Source: Promethearchaeota archaeon
Lineage (GTDB): Archaea; Asgardarchaeota; Lokiarchaeia; Sigyniarchaeales; SOKP01
DNA length: 64,000 nucleotides
Assembly: GCA_029838195.1 (NCBI GenBank)
Contig: JALGVJ010000017.1
Span: 105,690-169,689 of the forward strand
Direction: 5' to 3'
Positions 26,440-36,421 of this stretch are shown one piece after another (positions within the stretch are counted from its first letter, which is position 1; each line of letters opens with the position of its first letter). The position numbers and the translations under genes were made by a program. The notes beneath the pieces were generated by a model. The model worked only from the letters and a program-made list of their open reading frames with translations, had not been told where the DNA came from and did not search any database.

Positions 26440-27282
26440 TACATGCTGCCCTTTTTATGGTTAATATCTAACTTTTTTTATTTATTTTCTAACATGTACC
26501 GAATTTTTAAACATTCTCATTACATTCATTTATCAATGAAATCGAAAAAATTCAATAAAATTATTCGCTTACATGAATGAATTAGAACAGGATCTTAACA
26601 CGTGATGAAAACCTAAAATGATAATAAAAAATTAATGACGTTTAAATTCATTATCCGTCTCTTGAAAGATGTAGCTTTGCGGCTTTCGTTGCGACTTTTT
26701 TTATCGCTTGAATAAACGAGTTCATGAATTCTATCCCCAAATTCTTTTTTCTTTCCAATCAAGATTTTTAAATTGATCTAATTCGTGTTTCCAATCAATT
26801 CTTTTGAAAATTAAATCACTGCGCATTCTTTATTCTCCACTTTTTTGATTTTATCCGTAATCGTGCAGGTACGTTTTTCCTTGAAAAAAACCTTTAAAAC
26901 TTCAAAAGCGTCATGATAATTCTTTTGTTTTTTAATCTCCTTCTTCATTATTCTTGGTGTTCCCTTTTAATTAAAAGATTTATTATGAGGATAGAATAAT
27001 TAAAAAAATTTAAACATAAATTCTTAAGGAAAACTTTTACAAATCATCATTTTCTCGTTTTATTTTATATTGCCGTGAGAAGGAAGAATCGGAAAGTGTA
27101 ATCAATAAATTTAAGTCTTTTCTAATTATTAATGCTCTTTTATGGGCAGATGAAACAACAACAATAAAATTTTTAAACTTAGCAAAGATTTATTTTAGCA
27201 TTGGGTTTCTACTTGATATTTTTTACTTAAATTAATAAAATAATATAGATTATAATTAAAAGAAAGATTAAAATGTGATTAT
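26440..27282. other. long intergenic region with small-ORF remnants
   Basis: An 840-base gap with no large gene. The minus strand holds two overlapping short frames (26811-26948 and 26731-26826) whose lysine-rich translations look protein-like but belong to no family I recognise. They may be a decayed small gene. The last ~70 bases before 27283 are the promoter region of the esterase gene. Confidence 0.4.
26811..26948 (-). CDS. candidate 45-residue basic small protein
   Basis: ATG-initiated frame MKKEIKKQKNYHDAFEVLKV, ending ENKECAVI. It overlaps by a few bases a second ATG frame (26731-26826, MRSDLIFKRIDWKHELDQ). It is too short to assign; it could be part of a frameshifted gene. Confidence 0.25.
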   Translation of the reverse strand: MKKEIKKQKNYHDAFEVLKVFFKEKRTCTITDKIKKVENKECAVI

Positions 27283-28290
27283 ATGGCCGTTAAAAATAAA
27301 GAATCCATAATGGAAGTGGCAAAGATCAATCCGAAATTAGCGGAATTGCTCGAAGAAGATGCGAAGCTAAGTGAAATGGCAGCAGCCCAATTTGCGAAAA
27401 TGAAAGGAATATCCGTGGAGGATGCGATCAATAGAAGAGGAGATTGGGGCATTATATTAGAGTTAACCCGCTTTATATCCGATTATTTAGCCAAGGAAAA
27501 TAATAAAAGATTACCAAAGGATATTAAATTTGAACGAGTAGATGCTGGCGGCATTCCGGCAGAATGGATCTTAAATCCAAACGCTACGGATGAGGGAATT
27601 CTATTTCATTTATTTGGAGGAGGATACATCATGGGAAGTTTGGAAACGAGAAGAACGAATCCCTCGATGATAGCACGAGCGGCTAATATACGTTGCTTAA
27701 ACGTTCAGTATCGCCTCGCACCTGAATATCCTTTCCCGGCAGCCGTAGAAGATTCGATTCAAGCATATAGATGGTTATTGTCGACAGGTATAAATTCAAA
27801 AAAAATAATTATTGAAGGAGAATCAGCTGGAGGAGGTCTTTCAGTTGCCACCTTGCTTAAAATAAAAGAATTATCTTTACCCATGCCGGCAGGTGCCATT
27901 TTATTGTCTCCTTGGGTTGATTTGACTTGTAAAGGAAAATCCATTAAAACAAATGCGAAGTATGAACCTGAACTAGCATCTTCCGTGAGAGCCTTGGCAA
28001 GCCTTTATTTAAATGGCGCTAATCGAAAGAATCCGCTTGCTTCTCCACTTCATGGGGATTTGTCGGGATTACCCCCATTATTAATACAAGTTGGAGAAAT
28101 AGAAGTATTACGTGATGAATGCGTGGCTTTAGCAGAAAAGGCACGAGATGCTGGTGTAGATGTCACGCTTGAAGTATGGAAAGGCATGACTCATGTTTTT
28201 CAGAGTTTTGGTGATGCGCTTCCAGAAAGTAAAAAAGCCATTGAAAGCATAAAAGAGTTTATTCATCGAGTCCTCAACATTAAAAAATAG
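27283..28290 (+). CDS. alpha/beta hydrolase, hormone-sensitive-lipase (HSL) family
   Basis: A 335-residue esterase with an N-terminal helical cap of ~80 residues. The oxyanion-hole motif is LFGGGYIMGS, equivalent to HGGG with Phe-Gly replacing the His. The nucleophile elbow is GESAGGG, and the C-terminal His lies in GMTHVFQSF, with the acid in the VGEIEVLRDE region. HSL enzymes hydrolyse short- to medium-chain esters in the cytoplasm. It stands alone between divergent or convergent neighbours. Confidence 0.85.
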   Translation: MAVKNKESIMEVAKINPKLAELLEEDAKLSEMAAAQFAKMKGISVEDAINRRGDWGIILELTRFISDYLAKENNKRLPKDIKFERVDAGGIPAEWILNPNATDEGILFHLFGGGYIMGSLETRRTNPSMIARAANIRCLNVQYRLAPEYPFPAAVEDSIQAYRWLLSTGINSKKIIIEGESAGGGLSVATLLKIKELSLPMPAGAILLSPWVDLTCKGKSIKTNAKYEPELASSVRALASLYLNGANRKNPLASPLHGDLSGLPPLLIQVGEIEVLRDECVALAEKARDAGVDVTLEVWKGMTHVFQSFGDALPESKKAIESIKEFIHRVLNIKK

Positions 28291-28783
28291 AAATTCAGAA
28301 TGGTGCCAAGGGGTTATTAATAATGCAGCATGAGCTTTACATGCCCTATTTTCATGTATCTTTTTTATTTGGAAAGAAATCGTGTCCATTTCTCCGAAAC
28401 ACTATCGAAGAAGATAAAATAATGGGGTCCATGATCCAGCAAATCTCTTCCTCTATTCTGCTTATCCAAAAGACGACATACTCCTTGATTTTTAGCACTA
28501 TTAATACCTAATTTCTTGAAGATATTTAAATCTCGTTAAGTCCATTTGGCTTCCAAATCAAGAATAGAATTAGTCATTTCTAATACTCATTTTTTTACAT
28601 GATTGCGTTAATTCTTTAAAAGCGAGATTAAATAATTAATAGTTTCATAGAGGTTTCAACTTACTGGATGACCTTTTTAAAAATATTATTTGGGACGTGA
28701 AAAAAGTACGTGAAACCCTCCTTTCACGATCATTCAAGTTAATTTCAATAAAAATAAAAATTAGAGTTAAAAAAAGAAATGAA
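28291..28783. other. intergenic between convergent genes
   Basis: No gene seen. Besides the hairpin at 28709-28728, GAGGTTTCA (about 28649) and TGAAACCCTC (28711-28720) form a longer-range imperfect inverted repeat. Confidence 0.4.
28709..28728. terminator. perfect 7-bp hairpin between convergent genes
   Basis: CGTGAAA-CCCTCC-TTTCACG forms a 7-bp stem with a 6-base loop, about 55 bases beyond the HIT gene stop. It may stabilise or end transcripts. Confidence 0.35.
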
Positions 28784-29197
28784 TTAAGATTTGAGTTTCG
28801 AGAGAACTCGGTCTAATTCCTCATTAGTAGCACTCGTTTTAGGGAGGGATAATCTAATTTTCATGTCTCCGAACGTTCTTGGGATGATGTGTACGTGCGA
28901 GTGATTTATTTCTTGGCCAGCAGCTTTAAAATTATTTTGAACAACATTATATCCATCGATGTTTAATTTCTCATGAAGCAACATTGCAATTTTTTTGACT
29001 ACTTGAAATAACTTAGAAAGCTCATCGTCCGGAAGATCTTCTAACGTGTTATAATGCTTTTTTGGAATTACTATAGCATGTCCTTCCGAGATGGGATTGA
29101 TGTCTAAAAATGCCATGTTATCTTCATTTTCAAAAATAATTTTTGATGGAATTTCTTTTTGCACGATTTTACAAAAAATACACGTTTCATCACTCAT
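28784..29197 (-). CDS. HIT-family nucleotide hydrolase
   Basis: A 137-residue protein with the N-terminal Zn-type motif CIFCKIV, SEGHAIVIPKKHY, and the catalytic histidine triad HSHVHIIPR at about residues 99-107. HIT proteins of the HINT branch hydrolyse adenosine phosphoramidates and related nucleotides. The length is typical and the start is ATG (MSDETCIF). It is divergent from the UroD-like methyltransferase at 29357. Confidence 0.92.
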   Translation of the reverse strand: MSDETCIFCKIVQKEIPSKIIFENEDNMAFLDINPISEGHAIVIPKKHYNTLEDLPDDELSKLFQVVKKIAMLLHEKLNIDGYNVVQNNFKAAGQEINHSHVHIIPRTFGDMKIRLSLPKTSATNEELDRVLSKLKS

Positions 29198-29356
29198 TTT
29201 GAATGGCCCATTTTCTTTTTCTGGTAGATTAAAATGAATAGAAATCTATTTTGAATAGGTTTTAGTGCTTTAAAAGTTTTAAGCTAAAAGCCTTTCTCTC
29301 AATGAAAGATAGCACCGTTCCTAATATTTTTTAAATATAAATACCTTTTAAATTGC

Positions 29357-30514
29357 ATGCCTTTAACAAAACGAAATCGCGTGTTTAAAACTTTAGAGCT
29401 CGATGGAGAACCTGACATGGTTCCAATTCATACTTTAGGCTTTGAACAAACGGGCACGGCGTTCCAAGTCTTTTTGAAATCTAAAGAAAGAGAAAAATAT
29501 CATGGACGGGTACAATCAACTACTTCGAACGTGAAATATTACATTACTGAACAGAGATTCTGGAATGTAGATTTATATGCCATGGACCCTTGGCCCGCAA
29601 AACTGAAAGAACGATCAAAAAAAGCCCCGCCGAAATATCCCGATTGTAGGATAAATCTAATTAATGGCAAGCTTTATAAAATCGTCAAACAAATAGAAAC
29701 GGGTATAGATTATTCGTGGTATATGGGAGGTTTTTATACCGATCCTGAAATAGTTCATTCTTATTGGGAACAATACGGCCGTCCTACAGAATTAATTAAT
29801 GATAGGGTGAATTACTCCCCTAAAGTTTGGGAAGGATTTGTTGAAGCCTTAGCCCCTTATTTTTATCCCGCGGCAATGCTACCGTTAGCCCCCAATGAAT
29901 CTTTATTTGAAGGCATGACAATAGCAAAAGTGGCTTATTACATGAGAAAAAATCCTCAATTCATTCATGAAGTCATGAGTGAATATACTAATGTAAATTT
30001 AGAAATCATCAAGCGTTTTTCTGAAGCAGGAGTGGATTTAGCTTGGTTGTTTGATGATTTAGGCTATAAGGGTAAATCTATTTTTTCAATAGATGATTTC
30101 AAAAAATTCATTCTTCCCTATTATAAAAAAATTTATGATGCTTGTCACAAACACGGCATGCTAATTATTCAGCATTCTTGTGGATACATTGATAAACTCT
30201 TGCCTTACATGGCTGATGCCGGACTGGATGCAATTCAGGCACTTGAACCTGCCGCTGGAGTAGATTTAAAAGCATTAAAAGAGAATTTAGGGGATAAAAT
30301 ATGTTTTATCGGAGGAATGGATTCTTCACGGGTTCTAAATTTTGGAACTCCTAAAGAAGTAGAGGAAGACGTAAAAAAATGCATTAAAGCCGCAGCTCCC
30401 GGAGGAGGGTATTTTGCCGGGCCCTCCCACAATATCCTAAACGTTCCTTGGGAAAATATATTAGCGTTGAGAGATGCAATAGAGAAATATCGAAAATATC
30501 CTTTACGATTTTAA
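29357..30514 (+). CDS. UroD-family corrinoid/CoM methyltransferase-like protein
   Basis: This 385-residue TIM-barrel protein belongs to the uroporphyrinogen-decarboxylase family branch containing MtaA/MtbA and related methyltransferases. IQHSCGYIDKLLPYM supplies the His-x-Cys zinc-type motif, followed by GLDAIQALEPAAGVDLKALK, ICFIGGMDSS and GGYFAGPSHNI. The heme-pathway arginine/aspartate signature of true UroD is not evident. Similar genes in anaerobic archaea demethylate methoxylated compounds or act with corrinoid proteins, but no corrinoid protein is adjacent here. Confidence 0.78.
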   Translation: MPLTKRNRVFKTLELDGEPDMVPIHTLGFEQTGTAFQVFLKSKEREKYHGRVQSTTSNVKYYITEQRFWNVDLYAMDPWPAKLKERSKKAPPKYPDCRINLINGKLYKIVKQIETGIDYSWYMGGFYTDPEIVHSYWEQYGRPTELINDRVNYSPKVWEGFVEALAPYFYPAAMLPLAPNESLFEGMTIAKVAYYMRKNPQFIHEVMSEYTNVNLEIIKRFSEAGVDLAWLFDDLGYKGKSIFSIDDFKKFILPYYKKIYDACHKHGMLIIQHSCGYIDKLLPYMADAGLDAIQALEPAAGVDLKALKENLGDKICFIGGMDSSRVLNFGTPKEVEEDVKKCIKAAAPGGGYFAGPSHNILNVPWENILALRDAIEKYRKYPLRF

Positions 30515-31003
30515 TTTTTACTTTCTATATTATTTATGATTGTAGTAGATTTATAGTGGAATTATTATTAATCATCTTTATCGTTCATTTTTTTCAGAAG
30601 TAGGCATGTTGTAATGTAATGAATTACCCAAGATAATGATATTTTTTTCCTCTATCATTTAACATGATGATATCATAATCTTTTAATAGAATGATAAAGC
30701 ACGGTAAATATTGTCCAATAATCATTTTTATACTTGCATTCTAATAAGAGGGCTTAATTGAAAAAAATTAATTTTAATTCTGCTTAATGAGTTTAATTTA
30801 AGAAAATGGTTTTTAAAACCCATATATGTTCATGTACTTTTTGTAATATGAAATTCAAATCATCTTTTAGAAATAAAAGGCGCTCTTTTATATTAAATTA
30901 AAAATGATTTCATTTTTAAATAAATAAATCTCTTTTTATATGGTAGAATACTTATTTTATTTATTAAAATTAATTTAATACTAAATATAGAAAAAGATTA
31001 AAA
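30515..31003. other. intergenic, very AT-rich
   Basis: About 490 bases with no open frame of protein-like composition. The last ~100 bases are the likely promoter region of the GPH gene. Confidence 0.4.
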
Positions 31004-32422
31004 ATGAGTCAATTGAAAAGCCAAAATGAAGCTTCTAATGAGAGTTATACCCTTAAGGATCGAATTTTTTTCGGAATAAGTGCCATTCCTGATCAGTTAA
31101 CCTATCAATCCTTTACTCTTCTTGTATTCACTTATTATTTTGCTGTTATAGGCTTGGACGTCTTACTCGTAATGACTTGCTATATCATCTGGGGTGTTTG
31201 GAATGCGGTAAACGATCCCGTCCTTGGGGCCCTCTCAGATCGGACGAGATTTAAAAAAAGATTCGGGAAGCGCAAGTTTTACTTTATTATCTCAATCATA
31301 CCTCTAAGTTTGATCATGGTATTGTTATTCTCAGTACCTATTACTAATTCGTTTATTGAATTTATTTATTTTATTATAGTAATTTTAACTTTCGAGCTCG
31401 TATATACAATGTATAGTGTCAATGTGAATGCAATTTTTCCGGAAATGTTTCCTACGGAAAATGAAAGAGCAAAAACAAATATATTTATCAAAGGATTTAC
31501 AGTTATTGCCGTTATTTGTGCCAGTCTTCTTCCAACAATTATCATTTCGCCCATGGTTCCGGTTGAACAAAACCCCTCTGTGGAAACAATTCTACATTTT
31601 CGATCAATGTATATCATAGCAGGATTAATTCTTGGTGTTATTATACTTTTAACAGGAATTCTATTCATATCTAAAGGAGTGAGAGAAAAAGAAGAACATT
31701 TGGAAGATTTTGAAAATCGTCCGAAATTTTTTGAATCGCTGAAATTCTGTCTAAAAAACAAGACATTTTTAAAATTTACTGTTGCAAACATGTGTATATG
31801 GTATTGCTTTACAACTTTATTGACGATATTCCCCTTATATTGTACGTGGGTTCTTGGTTATAAAGAAGAATCAATGCTTATCGGTATTGCTTTGATGCTT
31901 GCTTTAATTGTTGCGGCATTAGTCTTACCAATGTATAAAAAAATTGGTCAAAAAATTGGAATGAGGAATGGTTTAATCCTTGCTGAAGTATTATGGATTG
32001 GCTTATTATTCCCTTTTATTCTTCTTAATAATGATCCAAATATTAGAATGTTTGGTATTCTTGTTACAGCTTCTCAAGGATTGGCTTTAGGGGGGGCATT
32101 GTTTTATGTGGATATTTTAATCGGCGATGTCATAGATGCAGATGAGGTTCAATTTGGAATGAAGAGATCAGCAAGTTATTATGGAGTTAATGCTTTTATT
32201 CATAGATTCTCTCAAATTTTTTCAATGATTACAATAGGACTTATTTTTTCAGGAACGGGGTGGTCACAATATCAACCTAATCCAGGTGCTAATATATTAT
32301 TGGGTTTAAAATCGATAATTTTTCTTTTTCCGGCAATTGCACTGATAATTTCAATATTGTGTTTAAAATCTTTTGAATTACATGGCCAAAAATTGAAAGA
32401 AATGAGAGAAAAAAAACAATAA
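31004..32422 (+). CDS. GPH-family cation/sugar symporter, second copy
   Basis: A 472-residue, 12-helix transporter with the GPH motif NDPVLGALSDRTRF followed by a GKRKF basic loop, and the second-half motif DVIDADEVQFGMKRSASYYG. It ends in a short charged tail. Sequence similarity to 2838-4283 is limited mainly to the motifs, so it represents a different subfamily. Likely substrates are glycosides, organic sulfonates or other small solutes. It is monocistronic, followed by T-runs. Confidence 0.88.
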   Translation: MSQLKSQNEASNESYTLKDRIFFGISAIPDQLTYQSFTLLVFTYYFAVIGLDVLLVMTCYIIWGVWNAVNDPVLGALSDRTRFKKRFGKRKFYFIISIIPLSLIMVLLFSVPITNSFIEFIYFIIVILTFELVYTMYSVNVNAIFPEMFPTENERAKTNIFIKGFTVIAVICASLLPTIIISPMVPVEQNPSVETILHFRSMYIIAGLILGVIILLTGILFISKGVREKEEHLEDFENRPKFFESLKFCLKNKTFLKFTVANMCIWYCFTTLLTIFPLYCTWVLGYKEESMLIGIALMLALIVAALVLPMYKKIGQKIGMRNGLILAEVLWIGLLFPFILLNNDPNIRMFGILVTASQGLALGGALFYVDILIGDVIDADEVQFGMKRSASYYGVNAFIHRFSQIFSMITIGLIFSGTGWSQYQPNPGANILLGLKSIIFLFPAIALIISILCLKSFELHGQKLKEMREKKQ

Positions 32423-32801
32423 AATAATTTGACATCGATTATTTTTTTTTAACTCATCTTCTTTTTTTTAAATAATTTTTCAATTCAATTCTCAATATCA
32501 AACATTATTTAAAATTATATTTAGGGTAAGATATACACTTTTAAAAAGCATGAAGTTCTTTTGTAAAAACCTATAATTACATCATTAAAAACTTTAAAAA
32601 TGATAATGAACTACCTGATAAACGCTTTTTTAAAGAACTTTTTCTCATTATTCAATGCGTGAAATAATGGAAAAAGGAATTGTCGTTCTTTCTAATAATA
32701 AAATAATCGAATTGTTTTAATATTTTTCTCAATATCAAAAAAGATATGAAAATTGGAAATTTAAAATAAAATATTGCATTTGAACTGCTTTTTACTGCTT
32801 T
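32423..32801. other. intergenic, AT-rich
   Basis: No gene seen. T-runs at 32442-32450 and 32462-32469 follow the transporter stop. Confidence 0.4.
32442..32469 (+). terminator. double T-run terminator candidate
   Basis: Two runs of eight to nine T within 45 bases of the GPH gene stop. Confidence 0.4.
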
Positions 32802-33407
32802 TTAAACTCTAACATTTAATTCTCGTAATTTTTCCCTAATATCCGTATCGGGTTTTACCCAAATTACTTTCATTCCCAAATTTTTAGCGGGTGTGAGAAA
32901 CCCTTTAATATCATCCAAAAAAACCGATTGCCGTGGATTAATATTAAAAGTTTCAATAAGAGCTTTATAAATTCGAATATCCGGCTTGATAACTTTAATT
33001 TCCCATGAAAGTATTTTTCCATCAAAAAAAGTAAAAAAATCATAGATGCGTTTTACATGCTCATAAGCTTCTTTAATAAAATTAGATACAATATATAATT
33101 TATACCCATTTTGCTTTAAATCTTTTAAAACTTGAATGTTCTTCTCAATTGGTTTTAAAATATCCATCCAATTGGCTAAAAAAGGAATTAATAAATCTGT
33201 TTCTTCCGGATACGTGTTAATAAAATAGTTTTCCGCTTCTCTCATGGTAATTAATCCTTGATCTAATTTCCACCATGTTTGACTTCGCGTTATCTTATTT
33301 AAAAAGGTATTAATTCGGGCCGTATCTCGTGTATATTGTTTTAAATAATTTTCTGGCTTGAAAGATAATAATACATTTCCTAAATCGAAAATGATGTTTT
33401 TTATCAT
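32802..33407 (-). CDS. HAD-superfamily hydrolase (YihX-like)
   Basis: A 201-residue HAD enzyme with motif I IIFDLGNVLL (nucleophile Asp, with Gly in the second-Asp position, as in YihX/epoxide-hydrolase N-domain relatives), motif II SNF, motif III Lys in KVIKPDIRIY and motif IV FLDDIKGF. The helical cap of ~70 residues between motifs I and II is subtype C1. It likely acts as a phosphatase on a small sugar phosphate or similar. ATG start; nothing else is in the operon. Confidence 0.87.
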   Translation of the reverse strand: MIKNIIFDLGNVLLSFKPENYLKQYTRDTARINTFLNKITRSQTWWKLDQGLITMREAENYFINTYPEETDLLIPFLANWMDILKPIEKNIQVLKDLKQNGYKLYIVSNFIKEAYEHVKRIYDFFTFFDGKILSWEIKVIKPDIRIYKALIETFNINPRQSVFLDDIKGFLTPAKNLGMKVIWVKPDTDIREKLRELNVRV

Positions 33408-33703
33408 TCATGCTCTCCTGGAATGATTAAATGAAATTATTAACAAGAAAAATGAATGCCCTCAAAAGAATTTTTTATTAATTATCGATATTCTTCTTAA
33501 ATTTTTATTTATACAATTTTATCACAATAATCAGTAATTATTCGTTTAAAGGATTAGAAATTATCATTTTTCCTCGTCTAAAGAGGTAATAAATTTCTAT
33601 TCTATTAAAATGAGGATAAATGCTACATTTATTTTTACCTTTAAAAGTCGAAAGAATTTTAAAAAGAAAAATTCATTATTAAATTGTTAATTAATAATAA
33701 GGG

Positions 33704-34441
33704 GTGATTACAATAATAGAATTTACACCATTAGAACTCTTACAAGGGAGTTTAACTCTTGGTTTTGTAGTGATTTCCACATTTTTGGGGTTATTAATAA
33801 TGATAAAATATCGTAAAATTAAATTAAAAGTGCTTTTATTTGTCGGGATTTCATGGATTTTGCTCATGAGTCCTTATTGGCCTGATGCGATTAATTTTAT
33901 CATGGGATTATCGATTGGAGAATTATTAAATCATCAAACTTACTTCTTCTTAGCAAATGGATTAATCCCAATTGTACACGTGACATGGCTTTTTGCCTTT
34001 ACTGAGTTATTATATAAAAACAAGCAGCGATTAATCGTGCTAATTTTTACTATTGAAGCCATCATGTTCGAAATTTTCTTTTTGTATTTTCTATTTACGA
34101 TTCCTGAACAAATTGGAACTCAAATGGCTCCATTTTACGTGGAATGGACGGATTTTATCGTATTTTACTTGCTCTTCTCTATTATCGTATTTTTAGCCAC
34201 CGGATTATTATTTGCCGGAAAAAGTATTAGGTCAGAGAACGAGGAAGTACGATTGAAAGGGAAATTCCTTTTGATAGCTTTCGTTTCTTTTGCCATTGGA
34301 ACATTTATAGACGCCATTGGAGGCTTAACTGAAATCACATTAGTTCTTGCAAGAACTTTCGTTACAATCGGAGCCATCATGTTTTATATTGGTTTTATAC
34401 TGCCACGATTTGTTAAAAACGTATTCATACGAGAAGAATAA
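33704..34441 (+). CDS. stand-alone 7TM membrane protein, third paralogue
   Basis: 245 residues, seven hydrophobic helices, same length as the copies at 415 and 1796. It shares FTPLELLQG near the N-terminus, the MSPYWPDAINFI block (WWGSAI in the others), the NGLIPI segment and YIGFILPR at the end. The start is GTG; no ATG is in range. No soluble domain is present. The function is unknown; the family is expanded in this genome. Confidence 0.8.
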   Translation: MITIIEFTPLELLQGSLTLGFVVISTFLGLLIMIKYRKIKLKVLLFVGISWILLMSPYWPDAINFIMGLSIGELLNHQTYFFLANGLIPIVHVTWLFAFTELLYKNKQRLIVLIFTIEAIMFEIFFLYFLFTIPEQIGTQMAPFYVEWTDFIVFYLLFSIIVFLATGLLFAGKSIRSENEEVRLKGKFLLIAFVSFAIGTFIDAIGGLTEITLVLARTFVTIGAIMFYIGFILPRFVKNVFIREE

Positions 34442-35318
34442 AGGGAATAAACTATAGCAATAATAAAAATATTTTCTCTTTTTCCTAAAAAAATATTTTT
34501 TGAGGATTTTTAAAGTGCTGTATAAATTAGAATATTTATTTTTTTTATTATATCTTCTTCATTTTCACCTTATTCGTTTATTTAACATTTAAATTCTGCT
34601 AATTCGGAGAAAAAAATAATTTTCTATGCAAGAATCTTCTTTGTGATGTTTACCACAAAAATTTAAGTAGCTTTTAAGTCCACTATTTATTAACATGGCA
34701 GATAATTTTTGCGTTTTGGTTCGGATTGATAAGAAAATTCGCAAATCATTTTCTAGTTGATGATAAAACCGTTTCGCATGCTTTTAGCATTTGCACAAAT
34801 GTTAACCCTCCAGAATTGAATGAAGTAGAATGGACTCCTGAAAACGTGAAAAAATATAAACGGGAGATAGGGGATTGATGTGTATTATATTCGGGTCAAT
34901 TTCCCGATTATCATGAATTGTTGTATGATAGAAGAATCAATGAAAATCTATCTAACAGAACCTCTGAAGTGCATTTTATACATCGAATTTCCGCCTTTAT
35001 TTACATAAAACCCAATAATTATACAAAGTATTTCATTAAGGATGAGCAAGCTCCTAATTCCACGGGATATATGTTCAATACTCTAATTATAAATTTAAAC
35101 AAACAGTCCTATCATCCCGTCGTTAGAGGAAACGGGAAAGATCGATGATGCATCACGGCGGCGAGAGGCCACCGCATGCGAGATGATCTTGAAGTAATAA
35201 CGCCGAGAGGCGGGCGGAATTCGAGTTTATCCAAAAAGCTGAAAAGAAATAAGAAAAATAAAAAAAAGTCCGAATTAAAGGGAAATTAGCATGATTATTT
35301 TTTTTCTAACCAATTTTT
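34442..35318. other. long intergenic region with gene remnants and a GC-rich structured patch
   Basis: At 34711-34878 (plus) an open frame ends in ELNEVEWTPENVKKYKREIG without a clear start, and a second frame at 34918-35148 is of doubtful coding value. Both may be debris of one gene. At 35115-35212 the sequence turns strikingly GC-rich and hairpin-forming; see the separate entry. Confidence 0.45.
35115..35212 (+). ncRNA. candidate structured RNA, three GC-rich hairpins
   Basis: Three stems follow one another: TCCCGT/ACGGGA (35115-35120 with 35132-35137), CGGCGGC-GAGAG-GCCACCG (35156-35174, one mismatch) and a perfect CGCC-GAGA-GGCG with a GNRA tetraloop (35201-35212). In an AT-rich archaeal genome, short GC-rich islands of this kind often mark non-coding RNA. 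The motif GAGAGGC occurs twice. Strand and ends are not certain; no known RNA family is recognised. Confidence 0.4.
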
Positions 35319-36245
35319 TCATTCGAGTTCTTTGATCAATTTGAAATAGATAAACATCATCCATCCAATCAAGCCAACGTGCAAAATATCATTAGCATTG
35401 AACCATATCCCATGTGACCACAAAATAGAGGCCACACCGGAGAAGTAATAAGCGAAATACACTGACATCACGATTGCCAGAAAAATCCATATCCTTATTA
35501 AAGATAATTCTACCTTAGCTTTTGTTTTCCGGTATTCTACAATATTTTGAATGAATAATAAAATAAAACTACTTAATTGAAACACCACCATCATTTCGAA
35601 GGAAATTAAAAACCGATTCACTAAAACCATACCGAAAGATAAGATTAGAAAATATGAGCAAAGATTGACGCCGGCATAAACTTTCATGGTTTTTTGAACC
35701 TTTTCGGATTGACGCAAAAATGATTGAGCCAATACCATCCCGTTTATGCTGATTACGGTTAAAGCTAAGTATCCGATCTCCCACCAAGTGGTCCACAAGC
35801 AGTATTCTTGTCCACGACATTTTAATTCATAAAAAAATGCTTGATAACTGGTTCCCGCAAATAATGTGCCGATACCCCATATAATCAGAGAAATTCCCCA
35901 CATTTCAACAAATTTTATTTTATCTTTACCATTTGTACGCAATTTTCGAGTTTTTGAAGATTTCGATAAGAGAACGACGCCAATTATAATAGTGATTAGC
36001 CCTAATCCGTAAACGAAGATGGTGGAACTGGGTTCCGACCAAATAAAGGATAAGGTTCCCCAGTTCACTTCAATATATGGGTGAGTTGCTAAATACTCCA
36101 CCGGTTTCATGTTAGGTTCTTGTAATAAGAGGGCTAGGTTGTTAAAGGTGATCAATACCACCAGAAAGATGAAAAAAGCTAGTAAATTAAAGATAATTAA
36201 AATTATATCCCATCTAGATTTTTTTCCTTGCATACTAATATGCAA
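35319..36245 (-). CDS. 8TM membrane protein of unknown function
   Basis: A 308-residue protein with about eight hydrophobic helices and a charged loop between helices 2 and 3 (KSSKTRKLRTNGKDKIK). Two tryptophan-rich stretches, TTWWEIGY and HGIWFNANDILHVGLIGW, stand out; the latter resembles membrane proteins with a terminal His-containing helix, but no heme or ion motif is clear. The start is ATG at 36245, with a second in-frame ATG four codons later. It is not closely related to the 245-residue 7TM family nearby. The function is unknown. Confidence 0.75.
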   Translation of the reverse strand: MHISMQGKKSRWDIILIIFNLLAFFIFLVVLITFNNLALLLQEPNMKPVEYLATHPYIEVNWGTLSFIWSEPSSTIFVYGLGLITIIIGVVLLSKSSKTRKLRTNGKDKIKFVEMWGISLIIWGIGTLFAGTSYQAFFYELKCRGQEYCLWTTWWEIGYLALTVISINGMVLAQSFLRQSEKVQKTMKVYAGVNLCSYFLILSFGMVLVNRFLISFEMMVVFQLSSFILLFIQNIVEYRKTKAKVELSLIRIWIFLAIVMSVYFAYYFSGVASILWSHGIWFNANDILHVGLIGWMMFIYFKLIKELE

Positions 36246-36421
36246 GTAATTCCTTTTTTAAAAATAATACCGTCAATACTTATTTAAAAACATTAAAGCT
36301 CTGCGTTTAACAAACTAAGAAATTTTTAAAGAAAAAAGCAAAAAACAAGGCTATTTAAAGGAATTTCGTTTCTTAAAATTTTTCATTAATAATATCGAGG
36401 AGCGTATCTTGACCAAAAATC

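Noticed and set aside
35141..35184. possible C/D box sRNA from GATGATG and GATGATC strings
   Set aside because: Neither string matches the full RUGAUGA box, and no CUGA D box at the right distance is seen. The hairpins are the stronger signal.
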